DNA from: JAGNDO01 sp963704975
GTDB taxonomy: Bacteria > Chloroflexota > Anaerolineae > Caldilineales > Caldilineaceae
Direction: 5' to 3'
Assembly (NCBI GenBank): GCA_963704975.1
Contig: CAVPIK010000021.1
Location: 1 to 64,000 of the forward strand
DNA: 64,000 bases
A program made the position numbers and the translations under genes. This document shows, piece by piece, positions 16,042 to 25,236 of the stretch. The stretch's first letter is position 1. Each line of letters begins with the position of its first letter. The notes under the pieces are model-generated. The model was not told where the DNA came from. It saw nothing but the letters and a program-made list of their open reading frames with translations, and did not search any database.

Positions 16042-18765
16042 ATGAATCGGCTCACCACAAGACCAACTCAGTCTCAGACAAAAAACCGGTTCGATCATCG
16101 TATTGCCAAGTTGGCAATGGGGCGCAAGTCTGTCAATCGCTCCGCCCCGTCCTCAGCCTGCTTCTCCACCCGCCAAGGCCTGCCCGATGCAGCTCGTTTT
16201 GGGAGACTTCAACGGGGCAAAAGCCAACCTCAGCACCTCAACCCTCTTCAAAGGGATATGCAGCAAGATGTCCAGGTAACCGCCTTGTTGAAGGGTGGCG
16301 ATCTAACCTGGGCCTGTACGATGGCCAATCAAATTGGCAGCAGGTTGTCCGACCAAGTTTTTGTCAAGGATGGGCGAGGGCGCTATTTGTACGCCAACCC
16401 GGCCCGTCTGCAAGCCCTAGGCCTGGCCACCGTGGCGGAAATTTTGGGACAGACCGACGCCGAATACTTGTCCGAAGAGCAGGCGATCTTGATCCAGCAA
16501 GTCGAACAGCGCATCTTCGCCACCGGACAGAGCGTTGAGAATCATGAAGAGCTTTTGGCAAAATCCGACGCCGAGCAGGGCGAACGTTGCTTCCTGATCA
16601 GCCGCATGCCTCTTCTGGATGCGGCTGGCCAGGTGGCCGGTCTGCTGGGCTTTGGCAAAGAGATCACCGAGATGAAGCAAGCGCAGCGCCAGGTGGAGAT
16701 GGCCAAGGCCGAGGCAGAAGCCGCTAATTTGGCCAAGAGCCTCTTTTTGGCCAACATGAGCCACGAACTGCGTACACCCCTCAACGCCATCATCGGCATG
16801 ACCGGACTGCTGCTGGAATCTTCCCTGACCAACGAGCAGGAAGAGTTTTTGAACATTGTCCAGACGAGCGGCGACACCCTGATCACCCTGATCAACGATA
16901 TTTTGGACCTAAACAAGATCGAAGCCGGCAAGTTAGAGCTGGAGACGATGCCCCTCGATCTGCGTTCCATCATCGAAGATTCATTGGATTTGGTGGCAGC
17001 CAGAGCTTCGGCCAAACGGCTGGATCTGGCCTATATCATCGAAGATGGCACGCCGGGCACGGTATTGGGCGACCCCACCCGTCTGAGCCAGATTCTGGTA
17101 AATTTACTCTCAAACGCCGTCAAATTTACCGAGACCGGCGAGGTCGTGGTCTCGGTGGCGGCCCAGCGTCTGGCAGCAGCCCCCGACGCCTATGAACTAC
17201 GCTTTGCCGTGCGGGATACAGGCATTGGCATCGAAGAAGAGACAATTGGCCGACTCTTCCAGCCCTTCACCCAATTGGGTGCCGTCACCACCCGTCTCTA
17301 TGGCGGCACCGGCTTGGGATTGGCCATCAGCAAACGGTTGAGCGAGTTGATGGGGGGTCGAATCTGGGTGGAGAGCTGCCCCGGACAAGGCTCCACCTTC
17401 TATTTCACCATCAACGCCCAAGCCGCCCCCAGCCAGATCAAGATCTATTTGCAAAATGCACAGCCAGAATTGCGGGGCAAGCACGTCCTGATTGTGGACG
17501 ACAACAGCACCAACCGGCGCATTTTGAAGAAACAGACCGAGTCTTGGGGCATGAAGGCTCAGACCGCCCAATCCGGCGCCCAGGCGTTGGCTTGGCTAGC
17601 CCAAGGCATTCGGTTCGACCTGGCTATTCTAGATATGAAAATGCCCGAAATGGACGGCGTCATGCTGGCCAAGGCGTTGCGCAACCTGATGCCATCCGCC
17701 CAGTTGCCGCTGATTTTGCTCTCCTCCATTGGATCTCAGGGACTCGGCACCGAAGAGAATACACCTGGCCTTTTCCAGGCCACAGTTACCAAACCCATCA
17801 AGCCATCCCAGTTGTACAACGTGTTGATGGAGACCCTGCAATTCCACTCGGCCTCCCTGCGCAGACCCGTCACCGGACAGTTGGTGGAGACAGATCTGAA
17901 CCAAAAGCACCCCTTGCAGATCTTGCTGGCCGAGGACAACGTCATCAACCAAAAGGTGGCCTTGCACATGTTGAGCCACTTGGGGTATCAGGCCGATTTG
18001 GCGGCAAACGGGGTCCAGGTGTTGGATGCTCTGGCGCAGAAGCGGTACGACCTGATTTTCATGGATGTACAAATGCCCATGATGGACGGTCTGGAGGCCA
18101 GCCGCACCATCCGCCAGCGCATGGCCGACACCCAGCGCCCCCGCATTGTGGCCATGACAGCCAGCGCAACCGAATCTGACCGCCAAGCATGTCTGGATGC
18201 GGGCATGGACGACTATATCAGCAAGCCGTTCCAGATCGACCGCCTGGTGACAGCACTCAAGCAATGCCCAGCCCAGTCATTGGCCCCTGTCGGCGTGGAG
18301 ACAAAGAGTGACACGAGCAAGCCACATCCGGCCCCCAGCGGGGAAAAGATCCCCCACGTCCGAATCAAGTCCCTCGGCAACGGCTCTCGGACCAATCAGA
18401 CCGAAACCCCACGCCCGGTTGACCCCGAAACGTTCCACCGGCTCTACGACTTCATCGGCGATGACCCGGAAACCCTTGCGGAGTTGATCCTCAGCTTTAT
18501 CACCGACACCTCTAAACTGGTCGAGCGAATGGTGGTCGCCCTGCCCAGCCAAGATACCCAAACCCTGACCCGCACGGCCCACACCCTGAAATCAGGCAGC
18601 GCCATGTTTGGTGCCCTCACCATGTCCACCCTGTGCCAGGATGTCGAAAGTCTTGGCCACAGCGGGAAGATGGCAGAAGTGGCCCAGAAAGTGGCCTTGT
18701 TGGAAGTTGAATTTGGTCGAGTGCGTTCCTATCTGGAGCATCGTCACCTGCGCCGGGCTCACTGA
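16042..18765 (+). CDS. Hybrid histidine kinase, BarA-type (PAS-HisKA-HATPase-REC-REC-HPt)
   Basis: Soluble hybrid kinase of about 907 residues. Order: a basic N-terminal stretch with no clear domain (1-90), PAS (about 95-215, DQVFVKDGRGRYLYANPARL), HisKA with the phospho-His in NMSHELRTPLNAIIGM (about 236), HATPase (N box LVNLLSNAVKF, then DTGIGI and GGTGLGLAISKRL), REC1 (VLIVDDNSTNRRIL, Asp in LAILDMKMPEMDG), REC2 (ILLAEDNVINQKVA, Asp in LIFMDVQMPMMDG) and a C-terminal HPt (His in AHTLKSGSAMFG). All catalytic residues are present, so a full phosphorelay is possible. ATG 16042 is preferred over the in-frame TTG 16021; neither has a strong ribosome binding site. The regulator at 19059 follows after a new promoter. 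Confidence 0.92.
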   Translation: MNRLTTRPTQSQTKNRFDHRIAKLAMGRKSVNRSAPSSACFSTRQGLPDAARFGRLQRGKSQPQHLNPLQRDMQQDVQVTALLKGGDLTWACTMANQIGSRLSDQVFVKDGRGRYLYANPARLQALGLATVAEILGQTDAEYLSEEQAILIQQVEQRIFATGQSVENHEELLAKSDAEQGERCFLISRMPLLDAAGQVAGLLGFGKEITEMKQAQRQVEMAKAEAEAANLAKSLFLANMSHELRTPLNAIIGMTGLLLESSLTNEQEEFLNIVQTSGDTLITLINDILDLNKIEAGKLELETMPLDLRSIIEDSLDLVAARASAKRLDLAYIIEDGTPGTVLGDPTRLSQILVNLLSNAVKFTETGEVVVSVAAQRLAAAPDAYELRFAVRDTGIGIEEETIGRLFQPFTQLGAVTTRLYGGTGLGLAISKRLSELMGGRIWVESCPGQGSTFYFTINAQAAPSQIKIYLQNAQPELRGKHVLIVDDNSTNRRILKKQTESWGMKAQTAQSGAQALAWLAQGIRFDLAILDMKMPEMDGVMLAKALRNLMPSAQLPLILLSSIGSQGLGTEENTPGLFQATVTKPIKPSQLYNVLMETLQFHSASLRRPVTGQLVETDLNQKHPLQILLAEDNVINQKVALHMLSHLGYQADLAANGVQVLDALAQKRYDLIFMDVQMPMMDGLEASRTIRQRMADTQRPRIVAMTASATESDRQACLDAGMDDYISKPFQIDRLVTALKQCPAQSLAPVGVETKSDTSKPHPAPSGEKIPHVRIKSLGNGSRTNQTETPRPVDPETFHRLYDFIGDDPETLAELILSFITDTSKLVERMVVALPSQDTQTLTRTAHTLKSGSAMFGALTMSTLCQDVESLGHSGKMAEVAQKVALLEVEFGRVRSYLEHRHLRRAH

Positions 18766-18810
18766 TTCGACCCCATGCGTATGGTAGGTAACCAATCGAT
18801 CTTCACACGC

Positions 18811-18837
18811 TATCCATTGGGCAAGCCCAGTGGATAT
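18811..18837 (+). terminator. Hairpin after the hybrid kinase gene
   Basis: TATCCATTGGG and CCCAGTGGATA form an 11-bp stem with one G-T pair, followed only by TTTGCG. It is a weak or factor-assisted terminator at best. Confidence 0.5.
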
Positions 18838-18892
18838 TTGCGTTGAGGGAGATTCACGGCGAGATGCTCGGATTTCAGATCTGCTAAGGGGC

Positions 18893-18921
18893 TTGTCATG
18901 CTCAGGCTAATCAGCTACAAT
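18893..18921 (+). promoter_or_regulatory. Sigma-70-type promoter for the regulator at 19059
   Basis: TTGTCA (18893-18898) and TACAAT (18916-18921) are separated by 17 bases; each differs from consensus at one position. The start codon lies about 130 bases downstream. Confidence 0.65.
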
Positions 18922-19058
18922 AGTCTGTATGTCAACCAAAAGTACGTATATTCTTTAGATCCGTTCGGCACTTGCGTATCCTATTGCCCGTCGCGACGTC
19001 ATCAATCTTGATTGCAGACTACCATAGAAATTCAAAAGCATTAGAAGGCGGACAATTT

Positions 19059-19748
19059 ATGCCAGATTACATTTCGGAGTCTATCGTGATGGAACAGGCC
19101 CCCAATATCCGCGTAGTGATCGCCGATGATCACGCCGTTGTTCGCGAAGGCATTCGTGCCTTGATCGACATGACGCCAGATATGGAATTGGTCGGCGAAG
19201 CCAAGGATGGCGTAGAGGTCGTCCTCAAATCTCGGGCCACTCGGCCAGATGTGGTCTTGTTGGACATGATGATGCCGCGCATGAATGGCCTGGAGGCGAT
19301 CACCGCCATCAAGGCAGAATTGCCCGACACACGCATGATTGTCCTCACCAGCTTTTCGGATGATGAGCAGGTTTTGACGGCAATCCGGGCCGGTGCCCTG
19401 GGCTATTTGCTCAAGGACTCCTCGCCCCAGGATCTGTTACAGGCCATCCGCGATGTCTTTGCCGGGAAATCGTCTTTGCACCCCAGCATCGCTCGCAAAT
19501 TGATCCATGAGATCAATCGCCCCTCCCCCATGCCCACAGACACGGATCTCACCGATCGAGAATTGCAGATTTTGAAACTGGTGGCCCAAGGGCTCTCTAA
19601 TCAGGATATTTCGGTAGATCTGACCATTAGTGAGCGTACAGTGGGTACCCATATCAGCAATATCTTAAACAAACTCCAACTCTCCAACCGCACCCAAGCG
19701 GCACTTTTCGCATTGCGAAAGGGTATTGCCATCCTAGATCCCGAATAA
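19059..19748 (+). CDS. Response regulator, NarL/LuxR family (second)
   Basis: Two-domain response regulator. Receiver: VVIADDHAVVREGIRALID, phospho-Asp in VVLLDMMMPRMNG, switch residue in VLTSFSDD and Lys in GYLLKDSSP. LuxR HTH: LTDRELQILKLVAQG and SERTVGTHISNILNKLQL. The start is ambiguous: ATG 19059 (MPDYISES) has GGCGG upstream, and ATG 19089 (MEQAPNIR) lies closer to the domain; the longer form is given. The sequence is clearly different from the regulator at 12312, being of the LiaR/DegU-like type. It lies after the hybrid kinase but has its own promoter at 18893. Confidence 0.93.
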   Translation: MPDYISESIVMEQAPNIRVVIADDHAVVREGIRALIDMTPDMELVGEAKDGVEVVLKSRATRPDVVLLDMMMPRMNGLEAITAIKAELPDTRMIVLTSFSDDEQVLTAIRAGALGYLLKDSSPQDLLQAIRDVFAGKSSLHPSIARKLIHEINRPSPMPTDTDLTDRELQILKLVAQGLSNQDISVDLTISERTVGTHISNILNKLQLSNRTQAALFALRKGIAILDPE

Positions 19749-20026
19749 ATAACGCTGTCTCTGGTTCGTCGCTCCTCTATTTTCTTTCGCATCGCCCCTT
19801 CGCCTCGCGGATTCTTCTTTGTCCTCAATTCCGGTTGTATTCCTCTTTCTAAAACCCATTCGCCCATCTCTGCGGCCTACTGTCCCGTCACCCATCATGT
19901 GGTGAAGTGGATTAGGCATCGGCTTTGCGCCCCATCTACGTATTTCCCCGTACTTTATATCGGGTAAGCTACTGATAATTGCTTGGACGGAATCCGTAGT
20001 TTATGGGATGTAAATGTCTTCAAACC

Positions 20027-20155
20027 ATGAGAAACTATATCTGTACATGGACCCTGCTGACGATTGCGGCTTGTATTGCCGCTGTACGGATGGTATCGGG
20101 AACAATGCCGGCAACATCGGTTGCTGAGTTCCCGCAAATCCCGGAACGAGTGTAA
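20027..20155 (+). CDS. Possible 42-residue exported or membrane peptide
   Basis: A small open frame not long enough for routine calling. It begins MRNYICTWTLLTIAACIAA, a basic tip followed by a hydrophobic stretch like a signal peptide or single membrane helix, then a polar tail ending FPQIPERV. The stop lies 13 bases before ATG 20169 of the receiver gene, a spacing that suggests co-transcription. The ribosome binding site is weak (GGGA about 18 bases upstream). I do not recognise a family, and a chance open frame cannot be excluded. Confidence 0.3.
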   Translation: MRNYICTWTLLTIAACIAAVRMVSGTMPATSVAEFPQIPERV

Positions 20156-20168
20156 AGGATTGAAAGAC

Positions 20169-20685
20169 ATGGAAATATTTAGCGCTGCTAGATCAATGGT
20201 TCACCTTCACACCGGTGGTCAACCTGCCAATGACATCCAGTCTGTGCTTGGGCCCAACGGTCAGACAAGCAAGATTGCTTCCCAATCTGCCTCCCCAAAA
20301 ATTCGCATTCTCTATATCGAGGACGAGAAAGATCTGGTCACGCTTGTCCAACTGATCTTTTCCCGAAAGGGCTATCATATCATGGGCGCGCCGTACCATC
20401 GCCCAGGCCAAAGAACTCATCGAACGGGAAAAAATCGATCTCTTCTTTGTGGATATAAATCTCCCCGATGGCACTGGATGGGAGATGTTAGACTATTTGG
20501 GTCAACACGAGCAGTACGATAAAACGCCCAAAATCATCATGTCGGCCCAGGTGGTTGACCAGAAACGCCAAATGGAGAACGGCAGCAAGAAGCGATATTC
20601 AGCCGTCGTCGGAAAACCCTTTCAGGTTAACATTCTGATCGATGTGACCCAGCGATTGCTGAATAACTGCCAGCCAAGCCATTAA
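20169..20685 (+). CDS. Single-domain response regulator (receiver only, frame-corrected)
   Basis: About 171 residues. After an unstructured 50-residue lead comes a receiver: RILYIEDEKDLVTLVQ with the acidic pair, phospho-Asp in DLFFVDINLPDGTGWEML, the switch Ser in IIMSAQVV and the Lys in VVGKPFQ. There is no output domain, so it is a CheY-like relay or diffusible regulator, a plausible target of the HPt in the BarA-type kinase upstream (inference). One extra base near 20392 breaks the frame; the corrected text reads MGARTIAQAKELIEREKIDL. A good terminator follows at 20724. ATG 20169 is chosen because it starts just after the small upstream frame; GGATTGAAAG precedes it. Confidence 0.8.
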
Positions 20686-20723
20686 CCCAACACGACCATA
20701 TCCGCAACACCAACTCTCTCTCT

Positions 20724-20765
20724 TGAAAGCGTCCTCATCCATGTGATGGGGACGCTTTCATTTTT
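20724..20765 (+). terminator. Intrinsic terminator after the receiver gene
   Basis: TGAAAGCGTCC (20724-20734) pairs with GGACGCTTTCA (20750-20760), followed by a T-run. Confidence 0.85.
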
Positions 20766-20803
20766 GGTTTTTCATTTGGATGCAGGCATCGCGCCTAAAT
20801 TCA

Positions 20804-20832
20804 TTGTAAAAAGCATCAAAACCCGCTACAAT
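20804..20832 (+). promoter_or_regulatory. Sigma-70-type promoter for the ketopantoate reductase gene
   Basis: TTGTAA (20804-20809), a 17-base spacer and TACAAT (20827-20832). The TTG start codon at 20919 lies about 80 bases downstream. Confidence 0.6.
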
Positions 20833-20918
20833 ACAGAAGGCAACATGTTCATTCGTGAACTCAGCCGCCGTTCTTGCCACTATCCCAACCATCGATTCGC
20901 AAAAAAACAGGAGATCTC

Positions 20919-22121
20919 TTGAACATCTTGATCCTTGGGGCCGGGGCCATCGGTTGTTTGATCGGTGGCAAGTTGGCTCAAAACGGTGATTCTGTGATTC
21001 TGGTGGGCCGCCCGGCCCTAGCCCAGGCTGTGCACGCCAACGGCTTGCGCATCGAGGAAGCCGGAGAGATCCACCGCATCGACAATCTGGGCATTGCGGT
21101 CAGCGTGGCCGAAGCGTTCACCCTGGCCATGGAGATGGATGTAGCCTTTGATCTGGCTATCATCACGGTCAAAAGCTATGACACGGACGGGATGGTAAAT
21201 GAACTGACCGCGGCCTTGGCCACCACCGGCGTCCCGGCGCCGGTGATTTTGAGTCTGCAAAATGGGGTGGGCAACGAAGAACGGCTGGCCGCGCTGGTGG
21301 GCAGCGACCATGTGATCGCCGGATCCATCACCGCGCCGGTCTCGGTTTTGGCCCCCGGCCACATCCGCGTGGACAAGCCCGACTATAGCATCAGCCTGGC
21401 CGCCTGGGACGCTGCCAACCCTGCCCCCAATCTGACGACATGTGTGGCAGCCCTGGATCGAGCCGGCATCAGCGTGCATGTACTCGACAATGCCCAGGGC
21501 ATGAAATGGACCAAGCTGCTCATGAACATGGTGGGGAACGCCCTGTGCGCCATCTTGGACGAGCCGCCCAAGATGGCCTTCGCCGACCCCCGCATGGTCA
21601 ATCTGGAGATCGCGGCCTGGCGAGAGGCCCTGGCGGTCATGGGCCAGGCCGGGATTCGCCCCCTGAACATGGGATCCTATCCCCTGGGCTTGTTGGCGCC
21701 TCTGATCCGATATGCCCCCAAGGGCCCGCTGCGCATGGCCATGAGACGCATTGTGGGCGGGGCCAGGGGCGGAAAAATGCCCAGCTTGCACATTGACCTG
21801 AGCCGGGGCAAAGCCCAAAACGAGGTGGCTTGGCTCAACGGCGCGGTGGTGCGTCAGGGGCGGGCCGCGGGGATTCCCACCCCCATCAACGCCTTGCTCA
21901 ACGACACCCTGCTCACCCTGGTCAGCAACGGAGAGGCGTGGGAGGGATGGCGTCACAACCACGATCGGTTGTGGCAGGCCGCGGGATTAGTGAAAATCAG
22001 CGAAAGGAGAAAACCATGCGACTTCAGGGAAAACGAGTGGCTTATCTGGTCGGCCCAGGCTTTGAGGATTTGGAGTTTTGGGTGCCGGTCATGCGTCTAC
22101 AGGAGGAAGGGGCCCAGGTGA
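20919..22121 (+). CDS. Ketopantoate reductase-like protein (PanE/ApbA family)
   Basis: NADPH-dependent reductase of the 2-dehydropantoate 2-reductase family. The start is the TTG at 20919, placed by AGGAG six bases upstream and by the Rossmann motif that follows at once (ILGAGAIGCLIGGKLAQNG). The C-terminal ApbA_C domain has KWTKLLMNMVGNALCAIL and, near the end, GIPTPINALLNDTLL. Whether the substrate is ketopantoate cannot be told from the sequence; the family includes many paralogues. The frame runs 106 bases into the following gene, and the last 35 residues look non-native. A TAG lies in the +1 frame at about 21988, so an indel near the end is likely and the real stop may be there. Confidence 0.8.
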   Translation: MNILILGAGAIGCLIGGKLAQNGDSVILVGRPALAQAVHANGLRIEEAGEIHRIDNLGIAVSVAEAFTLAMEMDVAFDLAIITVKSYDTDGMVNELTAALATTGVPAPVILSLQNGVGNEERLAALVGSDHVIAGSITAPVSVLAPGHIRVDKPDYSISLAAWDAANPAPNLTTCVAALDRAGISVHVLDNAQGMKWTKLLMNMVGNALCAILDEPPKMAFADPRMVNLEIAAWREALAVMGQAGIRPLNMGSYPLGLLAPLIRYAPKGPLRMAMRRIVGGARGGKMPSLHIDLSRGKAQNEVAWLNGAVVRQGRAAGIPTPINALLNDTLLTLVSNGEAWEGWRHNHDRLWQAAGLVKISERRKPCDFRENEWLIWSAQALRIWSFGCRSCVYRRKGPR

Positions 22122-22540
22122 TCGTGGTGGGCCTCAAGGCCGGGGAGCGGTACACGGGCAAAGTGGCCCTGCAAGCCACGGCGGACGTGGGCTGTGAGGA
22201 TGTGGACCCAGCCGATTTTGACGCCGTGGTGGTGCCCGGCGGGTGGGCACCGGACAAAATTCGCCGCTACCCTGGGGTGAAACGGCTGGTCAAGGAGATC
22301 TACGCGGCTGGGAAGCCTGTGGGGATGATCTGTCACGCCGGGCTGGTGGGCATCAGCGCCGGCATTGTGGCCGGCCATGAGTCCACGGGCAGCGAAGGCA
22401 TCAAAGACGACCTGATCAATGCCGGTGCCACTTGGCGGGACGAAGCCGCCTTCCGCAGCGGCAACCTGGTGTGGGGTCGAGTCGTGGCCGACATCCCCGA
22501 TTTTTGCCGAGAGTTGGTCGCCGCCATCGCTGAGGGGTGA
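22016..22540 (+). CDS. DJ-1/PfpI family protein
   Basis: Class I glutamine-amidotransferase-like fold of 174 residues; family members act as proteases, deglycases or chaperones under stress. ATG 22016 has AAAGGAG upstream. Marks: VAYLVGPGFEDLEFWVP with the conserved Glu of the active site, VVVPGGWAPDKIRRYP, and the nucleophile elbow GMICHAGLVGIS with the catalytic Cys. The order and length match the PfpI/YhbO subgroup. It starts inside the end of the preceding frame, so the two genes are probably one transcript. Exact activity is not decided by the sequence. Confidence 0.9.
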   Translation: MRLQGKRVAYLVGPGFEDLEFWVPVMRLQEEGAQVIVVGLKAGERYTGKVALQATADVGCEDVDPADFDAVVVPGGWAPDKIRRYPGVKRLVKEIYAAGKPVGMICHAGLVGISAGIVAGHESTGSEGIKDDLINAGATWRDEAAFRSGNLVWGRVVADIPDFCRELVAAIAEG

Positions 22541-22624
22541 GACAAGGAGAAGGGGAGAAGGGAGAGGAAGGGGAGACGAACGACAAAGACGATCCTTCCC
22601 CTTCACTACTCATCGCTCACTATT

Positions 22625-23551
22625 CTATCCTTCAAACCCCGGCCCCACCACCGCAATCAGGATCAGGGCCAAGAGGGCGAAGACGGCAAATTCGATCAGC
22701 ACCCGGCGGGTCAGACCGGCCTGGATGCCTTGTTGAGCCAGCCCCACCACCAAATAGAAGATCAACGTCAAGATCAACCCGCCGGTCAGGCCCGGCAGCA
22801 GCCAATAGTTGAGCGCCCACGTGATCTGCCCCAAGATGGCCCCGGTGATCGCGGCATACATGAAGACATGCCGAGGACGAGCAGCGTGGGTACGCAACAG
22901 TTCCACCGCCAGCAAAATGGCCGTCAAGGCCACCAAGGTGCCGGATAGCAAGCTACGGGTGCGGGTTTGGTAGACCAGCAAAAAGAGCAGCAGCGCTGAT
23001 CCATAGGTCAGCACGTTGAGCAGAATGCGCGACCGCCGAAAACCGGGACGCCCCCGCTCCACCGTGCCGTGGAGCAGAGAGAGGGTCAGGGCGAAGATGC
23101 CCCCCACCATCAGCAGGGCCAGGGCCTGGATCAGGCGGCTGGGGGCCAGGGGCAGCAACAGGGCGGCGATCACCACCAAGGCGGCGGGCAATGCCCAGAA
23201 CATCCACGTCACCCGCACACCGGTCAGCGTGGGCAGTTGATGCAGGATGGGGTGGGTGCGCACCACACTTTCGGCCAACGTGGCCGCCATGATGGCCAGA
23301 ATCCCCGCCATCAACGTCGTGGCCGTCACCGTCAAGCTCACCGGGGAACCCAACATCCAAGTTTCCAGACTGATGGGGTCCAAACGCAAAAGCAGACTGG
23401 CCCCCAGGCCCAACACGATCAGCGCAGCGGCCACCCCGATCCGATCCCACAGGTCATCCACCGGGCGATCCGCCCGGCCATCGAGCTTGAACCAGGGATG
23501 ATCCATCACCAACCGGGCCAGGCGTTGACCCAGTTGGCCCAATTGACCCAA
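22625..23551 (-). CDS. Multi-pass membrane protein of unknown function
   Basis: A 308-residue protein with about seven hydrophobic segments (for example IGVAAALIVLGLGASLLLRL, ALPAALVVIAALLLPLA, LLFLLVYQTRTRSLLS, LLALILIAVVGPG). The N-terminal 30 residues are cytosolic-looking. The start is taken at TTG 23551 (LGQLGQLGQRL), since no ATG or GTG precedes it in frame; an internal Met (MDHPWFKL) is an alternative. It resembles families of conserved Chloroflexota membrane proteins of unknown function, but I do not recognise a specific one. It converges with the DJ-1 gene, with 84 bases between stops. Confidence 0.65.
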   Translation of the reverse strand: MGQLGQLGQRLARLVMDHPWFKLDGRADRPVDDLWDRIGVAAALIVLGLGASLLLRLDPISLETWMLGSPVSLTVTATTLMAGILAIMAATLAESVVRTHPILHQLPTLTGVRVTWMFWALPAALVVIAALLLPLAPSRLIQALALLMVGGIFALTLSLLHGTVERGRPGFRRSRILLNVLTYGSALLLFLLVYQTRTRSLLSGTLVALTAILLAVELLRTHAARPRHVFMYAAITGAILGQITWALNYWLLPGLTGGLILTLIFYLVVGLAQQGIQAGLTRRVLIEFAVFALLALILIAVVGPGFEG

Positions 23552-23656
23552 CTTTTCGGCGGCTGTCAGCCATTGCTTTGGACGAACCAGGAAATGAGCG
23601 CATAAGCGAAATTGTAGCCTTGGCCCATATCTGTGTCAACTTAGGCATCCCGTAAC

Positions 23657-23765
23657 AACCGCACCCCCTCCCAGCCCTCACCCAGGTTGGGGGAGGAGCG
23701 GATCGGACGAAAGTCCGGTAAACCTACTCCCCCCAATCTGGGGAGGTTAGGGTGGGGTTTGCAGT
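23657..23765. repeat. MITE-like palindromic element, copy 2
   Basis: Begins ACCCCCTCCCAGCCC with an inverted partner TTGGGGGAGG, contains GACGAAAGTCCGG and ends ATCTGGGGAGG plus TTAGGGTGGGGTTT. It is the same family and orientation as 4097-4266, but about 60 bases shorter because the nested TATCGAAACC unit is absent. Confidence 0.75.
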
Positions 23766-23827
23766 TACCGTAACACCCATCAACTCATCACCGACACCCA
23801 CACCACCACCCAACATCGACACCTACC

Positions 23828-25236
23828 ATGACCCCATGCACCTTTGAAAACTTCGACATCACCATCCAGGGCAGCAGCCGTCCCTTTCTCACCACCGTGA
23901 CCTATCGGGGGCGGAGCGCGGAGGGCGAGTTTGACCAGGAGAGCACCCTGCCCGACTGGCAAGAGTTCGACGCCCAGGCCGACAAGGGCAAGGGCGGCCC
24001 GCTCAACATTGCCCAGCGGGGCAGCCAGCTCTTTCAGCGCCCTGATCCACACGGATCTGCGCGACCTGTGGGTGACGGCTCTCGCCGATCTGGACCGGGA
24101 CCAGGTGGCCGGGCTGCGGGTGCGGCTGAATCTGCGCCCGCCCACGGTGGCCGCCCTGCCCTGGGAGATCCTGCGGGACCCGGATCGCCGCCGCACCCTG
24201 GCTGCCAACAAACGCATCCTCCTGGTGCGCATGGAGACCCTACAGCGCTACGTCGGGCCATCTCGGCCCCTGGGGGCCAGCCTGCCCCTAAAGCTGCTCC
24301 TGGCCCTGCCCACGGACCCCACAGGCCAGATTGATGGGGCTGTCGAAGAAGCAGGCATCCGCGCCGGGCTGACCGAGCTGACCCAGGGACGCCTCACCCT
24401 GATCACCCTGCCCGGCGAGTTCAACGTGATCGAATTGGGCCAGGCCCTGGAGCGGGAACGCCCCGACATCCTCCACATCGTCACCCACGGCCAGCCCGAC
24501 GGCCTCATGCTCTGGCAGGATGGCGAGCCGACCTTCGTCTCCCCGGACAGCCTGCGCACGGCCCTGGACTGGACCGATTCGGTCAAACTGGTGGTGCTCA
24601 ACGCCTGCCAAACCGCCCGAGACGCCACCCCGGCCCCCATGAACAGCCTGGGCGCGCAGTTGCTCCAATCCGGCCTGCCCGCGGTGATCGGCATGCAGTA
24701 TGCCATCAAAGACCAAGCCGCCATGCGCTTTTCCCAACTGCTCTACACCACGTTGATGGATGGGCTCGTGCGCCGGTCGGGTGGACGCCGCCGTGGCCCA
24801 AGCCCGCAGCGGACTCTTCGCCCTCAACAACGGCGACGCCAGCTTTGGCACCCCCGTGCTCTGGCTCAACAGCCAGGACGGCGTGATCTTCAACCTGCCG
24901 GACGGCCCGGCCCCGAAGGTCTCGAAGATCCCAAAGCCAATCCTGCCGCCCCCCCCGGCCCCGGAGATGGAAATCACCTCCGTTTATAGCCGCATCGACT
25001 CGTTGTTGGAACGCACCCCCGGCCAATTCAGCGGGGATCTAAAACTGTTGGCCTTTCAACAACAGCAGGTTTTGACCGAGTTGAGAGACAACTTGAGCCA
25101 GCTTCAGGGGCTCTATCACCGCCGCCAGCACGGCGACCTGGTTTCCGGCGAAATTCGCCGGCTGGAGGAGACCATCGTGGATCAACAGGATACCGTCCAG
25201 CGTATCGAAAGCCTCATCCAAGACCACATTGACTGA
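23828..25236 (+). CDS. CHAT-domain (caspase-like) protein (frame-corrected)
   Basis: About 469 residues. The N-terminal 70 residues form a beta-rich segment. A CHAT peptidase domain follows with the His of the dyad in DILHIVTHGQPDG and the Cys in LVVLNACQTARD; the family-typical SLGAQLLQSGLPAVIGMQY follows. After a proline-rich hinge (KPILPPPPAPEM) comes a C-terminal helical, coiled-coil-like region (ITSVYSRIDSLLERTPGQF to the end). Extra bases near 24030 and 24768 break the frame. CHAT proteases usually work as the executing part of a larger sensing system; here the stop overlaps the start of a fused glycosidase-ligase gene, a context I do not know from described CHAT systems. Confidence 0.85.
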
